From Siphonodentalium dalli (lineage: Eukaryota; Mollusca; Scaphopoda; Gadilida; Siphonodentaliidae): a DNA stretch of 64,000 bases. Made by a program: the position numbers and the translations under genes. The stretch's first letter is position 1. The number at the start of each line of letters is the position of its first letter. The DNA is taken from the NCBI GenBank assembly GCA_032622095.1, contig CP136066.1:90293319-90357318 (forward strand). Direction: 5' to 3'. Positions 57,680 to 64,000 of the stretch are shown here, one piece after another. The notes under the pieces were generated by a model. That model was not told the origin of the DNA. It made no database searches and saw only the letters and a program-made list of their open reading frames with translations.

Positions 57680-59196
57680 GTTGCAACAGCAAAGTTATGC
57701 ATGCACGCCTGGCGAATCCCTTTTTTGTTGACAGTTTTTCGATATGTACTACTTGATATATAGCTAATCTGAATTTGTAACGTCACTAATTTATTTACAT
57801 AATGAGCGAACGAAAAATAGTTGAGGGGAGCTTTATTATAGCTCAATATATATGTAGGTATATATAGGTCAGACAGACCAATCGTGCAAGTTGGTTGAAA
57901 CGGAATGGGACTAAAATATGTTTAGTACATATGAAGGTACATATGTTTTTTTAACACACTATTAATGGAATGAAAATTTCACATTTGTTTATTATACCAC
58001 ATTTTGTAACATCCTAATTTCCGCCCATATCAATGATTTCGTTCCTCCATCGATTCCACATTAACATCTGAATATCGTCAGCGCCATGCATACATGTAAG
58101 TGACGAAAAAAATCACAGATAAGTGGGTACTTGATACTTGAAAATTCAGCTGCAAAGTGGAACAAACAACATTTACAATGATTTATGACTTATTACCTGA
58201 ATATTCTCACATGTACATGTCAGTGAAGAAGTTTATCGATATGTTATCTGCTGGAATAGCTGAATACCCCTACGGAAATCAAGAAAGAATAATTCCATTT
58301 CTGACTTTTCGAACTGATAGAACGCACTAATATTGTACTCAAAAATTGGAAGTGGTAGGAATGCAAATATTCTGAGGCACTTGAAAAGATAGGTGTTTGA
58401 TCAATTCTCACGTTCCAAAAAGGAATACTACATAATGATAACTGATATAATGATATAACTGATAATATAATATTGATGTCGTATTAAAGGTGCTAGACCT
58501 CCAGTTACAACAACAGCAACAACAACAACAACAACATATCAAATTTAATGAATAAATATCAGAACAGATTTCGTAAACAAAAATGGTCAACTGACAACAT
58601 CTTTAAATCAAGACATCGTAGACTGAATATGGTAGTATGGTAGTATCATTTTTAAAGCCAATCAAGGTACCCAGGCACGCGTCGTGGGTTAATGTGCAAA
58701 TAAAATAAATATCTGTAAAAACATCATCACTAAGAAAAACATGGATAGTTCTCCAATAACGAGAGAAATCATTGTTATGTAAACAAAACTGTTATAGTGA
58801 TTTAACTTATTATCTGAACATTACCCATGTGATAACTACTCACCAATGATGCTTTAGTATATAAAGGGTTACACTTATTATCTGAACATTTCCTATGGGA
58901 TAACTACTCATCAATGATGCGTGTTACAAGTTCAAATCAAAGAGTATTTTTTTCCAATATTTACCGTCAAGTTTTTATTAAATTTGGTATCCTATTGGAC
59001 TTAGCTTACTTTTACCGGTATACATTGCACTGTAACAGTAATGTTATTAATAATGACAATAAGAACATGTTAATGATAATTCTGTTACAGACTTTTGTGT
59101 TATTTTTCATCAAGCTATTTCGAAAGCAGTAAGTCACTTTAACGCCAGTTAGCATACATACGAGGCCTGTTTGTTTATTCGTCTTTAAACTTGCAG
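57680..59196. other. Intron between exons 7 and 8
   Basis: Contains a CAA microsatellite (58507-58535) and repeat E at 58800-58925; otherwise nothing is recognised. Confidence 0.4.
58800..58925 (+). repeat. Repeat E, two tandem copies of the terminal part
   Basis: TTATTATCTGAACATT..C..GTGATAACTACTCA occurs at 58810 and again at 58874, 64 bases apart. Confidence 0.6.
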
Positions 59197-59297
59197 TGGG
59201 TGCCGTTCGTCGTTCCTAAAACAATAGACAACGTAACGACATACACCGGCTTATGCATGGATATGTTGGGTGCTCTGGCAGAACAACTGAAATTCAA
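59197..59297 (+). CDS. iGluR-like exon 8: agonist-binding domain S1
   Basis: Acceptor AAACTTGCAG at 59196 and strong donor CAA|GTGAGT at 59298, phase 0 in and 2 out. Encodes WVPFVVPKTIDNVTTYTGLC then MDMLGALAEQLKFK. 'PFv........y.GlCmDml..la..L.F' is the classic S1 motif that precedes the glutamate-contact residues in glutamate receptors. The next expected exon would carry the Arg that binds the ligand carboxylate and the first membrane helix; I did not find either before 64000. An inverted repeat begins at 59324, 27 bases past the donor. Confidence 0.75.
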
Positions 59298-59323
59298 GTG
59301 AGTTGAACAAATCGTGCATGGGC

Positions 59324-59430
59324 GTGGCCACCCCTGGTCAAGTGGTCCTGCAGAATTGCTATGATGTTGGTGGGTCCTGCTGTTTTGCTATGATGCGGTT
59401 AGTACAAAGCGATGCTGGTGACCGCGTGAT
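59324..59430 (+). repeat. Left arm of a 4-kb spaced inverted repeat
   Basis: GTGGTCCTGCAGAATTGCTA, GTTGGTGGGTCCTGCTGTTT and AGCGATGCTGGTGA pair with 63308-63408 over about 100 bases with few mismatches. Confidence 0.75.
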
Positions 59431-60211
59431 ATTTCGAAACTCACATCGAGAGTTTAGACGAAATTTGAGTAATTTAAAATGGCGTATTGTTGATTCAAGT
59501 GGTGCAATCGTCTGCTGGAATGCTTCTGCAATCACACTAAAGTTTTTTGGGCTTAAATAAGAATTAAATAGGTCATTTTAATCCAATTTGTGATATTCCT
59601 GTTATTTCGCCATTTATATCCAAATAATAGGAATAATTTATAAACGTGACATGTAGAGAGGTACAAACAAGCATACTGAAGGTTTTAGGTAGTGACATGT
59701 GTTCCTACATGGCATATATTCGGCACAAGCAGGTGATAACTAAATTGATGGACCCAAAGCGATGTTGTTGAGGATCCGCTGTAAAATATACGAACCGATA
59801 TTGGTGCGGGTACAACATGATGTTGTTTGTGAAACGACATTCCACTGTTTCGGCCGTTATTTGGGTTAGTTGTGGCAATCGCACGGTCGTGTGACAAATA
59901 TTCAAGAACGAATGAAACACCTCTACTCATCGAATGTCCTTCTTCGCGATCAAGTGTGTTGGTCGCAACAACAGAAGAATGATCGTTTTCGTGCTTTTTC
60001 TGCAAATGGTATCCCTAAATGTATTTTAATTTATCACATAATTTGCCCATAAAAGCAGTTTCATAATTATCGATAAGAGACATGTTTAATATCAGCGCGT
60101 GCGATGACGTCACATCGTTCTTCAAATGACTTGCGATCGCTGCGGTTTTTATCGTTGTTTTCGATGGATATTTCGCATTGCTTCGCGTTTATTTGATCAT
60201 GTGATAAAAAG

Positions 60212-60352
60212 TATCTCACACTCGTCCTATTTTATACGTAATTTATCAACCTCGTCCACTAAATTCTATTTGAGCCTCGGTAAACCTCGGCTAAAATCGA
60301 ATTTAGTGAACTCGGTTGATAAATTCCGTATAAAATAGAAACTGATGTGAGA
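60212..60352. mobile_element. Foldback element family G
   Basis: Arms of about 60 bases: ATCTCACACTCGTCCTATTT ... CGTATAAAATAGAAACTGATGTGAGAT, with ACTAAATTC.ATTT and GAATTTAGT inside. Confidence 0.65.
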
Positions 60353-60385
60353 TCCTCTATATATCTGTATGCATATTGCACAGTT

Positions 60386-60464
60386 TTCCAGAACAATAAT
60401 TGACCCCATCCAATAGTACTTGATCATGTTAGTGCTATATTGGGGTCGGTAAATTTTTGTTCTG
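60386..60464. mobile_element. Foldback MITE family F, copy 2
   Basis: AGAACAATAATTGACCCCAT... ATTGGGGTCGGTAAATTTTTGTTCT; the arms are less perfect than in copy 1. Confidence 0.55.
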
Positions 60465-60514
60465 GTGAACCAGGGTGAACTGTGTCATATACATGTATGC
60501 GCCTATACTAGGGT

Positions 60515-60840
60515 GTATAATTCCGCCACATTAAGGCGGATATACATGTATATACAGTATTGTGATGTATAAGTACGGCGGATATATGCCGTACCATTAG
60601 GCGTGGTACAGTACTACATTGTGTTATTACGCCGTGCAAGATCGGGCCGCAATTACGCCATATAATACGGCGAAAATATGTCGTACTGAGACGTAATTAC
60701 GCCGTATTACAGATGATATACACCACATTATAGGGCGTAAGTACGTCGTGCTCGACTTAATTGCGGCTTATATATGTCGTATTGTGTAGAACGTAAGTAT
60801 GGGCCTACGCCGAACCATGGTGTAATTACGCCATGCTAGC
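60515..60840. repeat. TAATTACGCCGTA array
   Basis: Irregular short units containing TAATTACGCC, GTAAGTACGGCG or TATATGTCGTA, several palindromic (GGCGTAATTACGCC type). No coding content. Confidence 0.55.
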
Positions 60841-61083
60841 GCTATAGGTTTTTAATTCATTCAGAAATGAAACTCTGTAAAATATTTCGGTCTTCAAAAT
60901 ACAAGGATGTAGAATTAAAATACAATGTGAATACAGCGAATGGCATTATAATATCAACTCAATTCTTCTAATACCACTTTTTTTTATAATGAATGGGTGC
61001 CCGTGTTAAATCATGTGGTCAAGATTAAACGAAAGCAAAACTGAAAACCGCACACCGATTGTGCCAAAAAATAAGCGGTACGG

Positions 61084-62330
61084 TATGGTAGCCCACCTCA
61101 ATTTATTTTAGAAAAACCGATAACCGCATCCCTCCAGCCAGTGCGGTTGGCACAGAAGGTGGCAAAACGGATATCCAATGCCGTTTCGGTATTTATGGAC
61201 AAATTTTGACAAAATAAACGGCGCAGTATGGTGGCCCGCACCCATACTATAAAATCGCACCTTCTCTATTCCGTGCGGTTGCCATAGGAGGTGGCAAAAA
61301 AGGCACCCATTACCGTTTCGACATGTATGGTTCGATTGGGCTAAAATAAACGGTGAGGTATGGTAGCCCACCTCAAATTATGTTGGAAAAACCGAAAACC
61401 ACACCATTCTAGACCGTGCGGCTGCCACATGAGGTGGCGAAACTGATATCCAATGCCGTTTCGGAATTTATAGACCAATTTTGACAAAATAAACAGCGCA
61501 GTAGGTGGCCTACCCAAAATTATACTATAAAAACCGAAAACCGCACCCATCTAGTCCGTGTGGTTGCCACAGGAGGTGGCAAAAGGGGTACCCATTCACA
61601 TTTCGACATTTATGGACCGATTGTGACAAAATAAACAGTGCGGCATGGTAGCCCACCTCAAGTTATGTTACAAAGAACGAAAACTGCACCCTCTAGCCCG
61701 CATGGTTTCCACAGGAGGTGTCAAAACGGGTACCCATTGACGTTTCGACATTTATGGACCGATTTTGACAAGATAAATGATGCGGTAGTGTGGCCCATCA
61801 CGAGTTATACTATGGAAACCGAAAACCGCACCATCTAGCCCGCGTGGTTGCCACATGAGATGGCAAAACGGGTACCTATTGACGTTCCGACATTTATGGA
61901 CCGATTGTGACAAAATAAACGATGCGGCATGGTAGCTCACCTCAAGTTATGTTAAATAGAACGAAATCCGCATTCCTATATATAGCCAGTGCGGTTGACA
62001 CAGGAGGTGGCAAACCGGACACCCATTGCCGTGTCGATATTTATGGACCGATTTTGACAAAATAAACGACGCGGTAGTGTGGACCACCCCGAGTTATACT
62101 ATAAAAACCGAAAACCGCACCCCTCTGTCCCGTGTGGTTGTCACAGGAAGTGGCAGAAATGACACCCATTGCCGTTAACTAAATTTTGGTATATATAGAC
62201 AAATTTTGACCCAATAAACCATGCGATAGAGTGGTCCATTCCAAGTTATATACTATACAAACCGAAACCGCACCCTTCTATCCCGTGTGGTTGCCACAGG
62301 GGGTGACACCCATTACCGTTTCAGTATTTA
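61084..62330 (+). repeat. 143-bp satellite, dimeric, forward part
   Basis: Units of about 143 bp, with ACCGAAAACCGCACC, GTGCGGTTGCCACAGGAGGTGG and ATTTATGGACCGATTTTGAC. Two unit types alternate: A with CATGGTAGCCCACCTCAA (61084, 61359, 61646, 61930) and B with GTGTGGCCCAC..CGAGTTATACTA (61227, 61502, 61788, 62075), giving a dimer of about 285 bp. The ORFs on both strands follow the repeat. Confidence 0.75.
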
Positions 62331-62334
62331 GGCC

Positions 62335-62690
62335 AACAGCACGGTCTAGAAGGGTGCGGTTTTCGGTTTTTCTAACATAACGTTGGATGGGCCACGCTAC
62401 AACAACGATTATTTGGGCTCAATCAATCTATAAATACAGAAACGGCATTGGATGCCCTTTTTGCGACCTCCGGTGGCAACCACACGCGCTAAAAAAGTGC
62501 GGTTTTCAGTTTTTGTAGTAAAGTTTGGCGTGGACATCCCACTACACCATTTATTTGGTCAAAATCGGCCAACAAATACCGAAATGACAATGGGTACCCT
62601 GTTTGCCACCCACTGTAGCAACCGCGCGGTCTATCGAGTGTGCGGTTTTCGGCTTTTCTAACATAACTTGAGGTGAGCCACCCCATCGCA
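62335..62690 (-). repeat. 143-bp satellite, inverted part
   Basis: About two and a half units in the opposite orientation (GGGTGCGGTTTTCGGTTTTT, TAACATAACTTGAGGTG). The switch lies near 62333. Confidence 0.7.
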
Positions 62691-62904
62691 GCGATAATTT
62701 GGTAAAGTTTGCATGCTTCCGAATAAGAAATAAGTAACTGTGAATAAGTAACCAATGTCACGGTATAGCCCAATTTGTGATATTTGGGTCATTGTTCTCG
62801 ATTCTAAAGATGTTTCTGACTTCACGGTGTACTGTATTTTCTCTTCTTGTGGTGTTTAAAATCGATTTGTTCATGAATTGAGTTCAGTAATATGGAAGAA
62901 AAAT

Positions 62905-62990
62905 ATTTCAACAACATCAGAGTGGATCCTCACCAACATCAGTGTGGATTCTCACCAGCATCATAGTGGTCCCACACCAACATCAGTGTG
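62905..62990 (+). repeat. CATCAGTGTGGA minisatellite
   Basis: Three to four units of about 27 bp (CACCAACATCAGTGTGGATTC), possibly related to the GGTGGGTCCTGC repeat. Confidence 0.55.
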
Positions 62991-63307
62991 GACCCTAAAA
63001 TACCAAATCGGGCTTGTCTCAAGCGTACGCTGTATATCTTTTGAATGAATGTGTATCTATGTTATTAAATTCATCATTCCCGTCATCTGTGATGATTTCA
63101 GCCATGTAACGCGACAAAACGTGGGTATTTGGGCATAACTATAACTAGGTTAATACACGCCAAAGAACGCCATTCTTAAGTCGTCCGCTGAGTTGCAGAA
63201 TGTATGTATGTCGGAGGTTTTAGTGCATTCACGTTTGATCATCAGAATGTTTACATCGTGTTGTAATTTCTCAGTTTCGATGTAAACACGAGGCGGAACG
63301 CGCATGC

Positions 63308-63408
63308 GATCACCAGCATCGCTTTGTACTAACCGCATCATAGCAAAACAGCAGGACCCACCAACATCATAGCACTTCTGCAGGACCACTTGACCAGGGG
63401 TGATGGCG
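63308..63408 (-). repeat. Right arm of the 4-kb spaced inverted repeat
   Basis: Reverse complement of 59324-59430. It is followed directly by a CA/CACACCCTC microsatellite. Confidence 0.75.
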
Positions 63409-63497
63409 ACACACACACACACACCCTCACACACACCCTCGCACACACACACACACACACACCTTCACACACACACACACACACCCCCTCACACCCT

Positions 63498-63500
<3 letters not shown>
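63405..63500. repeat. (CA)n / CACACCCTC microsatellite
   Basis: Alternating CA runs and CCCTC interruptions. Confidence 0.85.

Positions 63501-63502
<2 letters not shown>

Positions 63503-63585
<83 letters not shown>
63503..63585. repeat. (AG)n microsatellite
   Basis: About 40 AG units, polypurine on the + strand. Confidence 0.9.
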
Positions 63586-63589
<4 letters not shown>

Positions 63590-64000
63590 TTTGCCATGTG
63601 CGCAAAGCGCACACAGGGGCCGCATGCAGGCCCCTCGATCTGACTCTGAATAAAGGCTCCGGAAGGCAGCCAGTTTCAGCCAGTAACTTATAATCTTAAA
63701 GGCACGGATGGCACTGGTTGTAGGTTATAATTTAAAAATTAAAGTCACCAAATTATGAAAAATTCAATTTTAACCAATGTTCACTTCGTTGGGTCTCCCT
63801 GATGTTGAGTGTTTTGAGTATCGCATACTCTTTACTGCACTGTACCATCGCGAAGGGCATTCGTATCTTTAATCTATATAAACAAGATTTATTTCTTATA
63901 AGTTTATCCCAGTATTTGTAAAAAGGGTATAGAATTCCACAAAATTGATACATAAATTGCTATAATTATGCAACATAATTATCCAAGTGCAAATAGGTTG
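63590..64000. other. Window end, repeat then unassigned
   Basis: 63590-63700 shares GCGCAAAGCGCAC, CTGAATAAAGGCTC and CAGTAACTTATAA with 31880-32040. After 63700 nothing is recognised. Confidence 0.4.

Larger units (their letters stand above)
977..59297 (+). other. Split gene: ionotropic glutamate receptor-like, 5' part
   Basis: Span of one inferred gene on the + strand. Exons in order: 977-1070, 31127-31273, 35629-35723, 36402-36559, 37794-37990, 39329-39484, 52893-53042, 57473-57679, 59197-59297. Translated together they follow the order of an ionotropic glutamate receptor: signal peptide, amino-terminal domain, linker, then the first half (S1) of the agonist-binding domain. Exon phases match at all junctions except the one at the 35732-36403 transposon. 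About 430 residues are covered; pore helices and S2 are not seen before 64000, so the gene continues or is broken. The first intron is about 30 kb and holds the Helitron array and a LINE. Family assignment rests on motif order read by eye. The subtype (kainate-like, delta-like or invertebrate-specific) cannot be decided. It may be a functional gene with large introns or a decaying copy. Confidence 0.72.

Noticed and set aside
61108-62773. Set of similar small proteins in tandem on the - strand
   Set aside because: They are phases of the 143-bp satellite; frames break between units.
63390-63693. ORFs with His-Thr and Arg-Glu runs
   Set aside because: They translate CA and AG microsatellites.

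Overview
The window looks like nuclear DNA of an invertebrate animal. It has AT-rich introns, GT-AG exons of an ionotropic glutamate receptor, dead LINE retrotransposons, a tRNA-derived SINE, Helitron-like elements with internal tandem repeats and GACA microsatellites, and many foldback MITEs. This mixture fits a marine invertebrate such as a mollusc or a related lophotrochozoan. That is an inference from repeat style, because no species marker is visible. Bacterial features (operons, Shine-Dalgarno sites, dense ORFs) are absent.

The one host gene I can support is a very large split gene on the + strand for an ionotropic glutamate receptor-like protein, from about 977 to beyond 59297. Exons read: a signal peptide (977-1070); the amino-terminal ligand-binding domain (31127-31273, 35629-35723, 36402-36559, 37794-37990, 39329-39484, 52893-53042); the end of that domain plus the entry to the agonist-binding domain (57473-57679); and the first agonist-binding segment (59197-59297). 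Nearly all junctions have matching phases. The pore and the rest of the agonist-binding domain are not seen before 64000. The third and fourth pieces are separated only by a 672-bp inverted-repeat transposon whose end supplies the AG of the intron, and the reading frame is off by one there.

The introns are a record of transposition. 8433-14605 holds a head-to-tail array of Helitron-like elements (10 complete modules) whose lengths fit 258+122n bp. Related copies lie at 17830-18312/23331-23811, 30459-30735, 32492-32609 and 47030-47771. At 18313-23330 a CR1/Jockey-like LINE sits inside one module with a 13-bp target duplication. That LINE is split by a 1.55-kb poly-G-ended DNA element, which in turn contains a 213-bp palindromic MITE, giving four nested layers. 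A second LINE (about 39510-44405) lies in the intron after exon 6, and a third fragment lies on the - strand near 3343-3790.

The rest is foldback elements, minisatellites (CTTAAG, CCAGGTGTACCTTGG, GATATC, TAATTACGCC, a 143-bp dimeric satellite that flips orientation), microsatellites, and stretches in which I recognise nothing. The receptor gene is probably ordinary. The more unusual features are the quantised Helitron concatemer, the transposon that behaves as an intron, and the dense nuclear-receptor-like and NRF1-like sites carried by the Helitron-like repeats.
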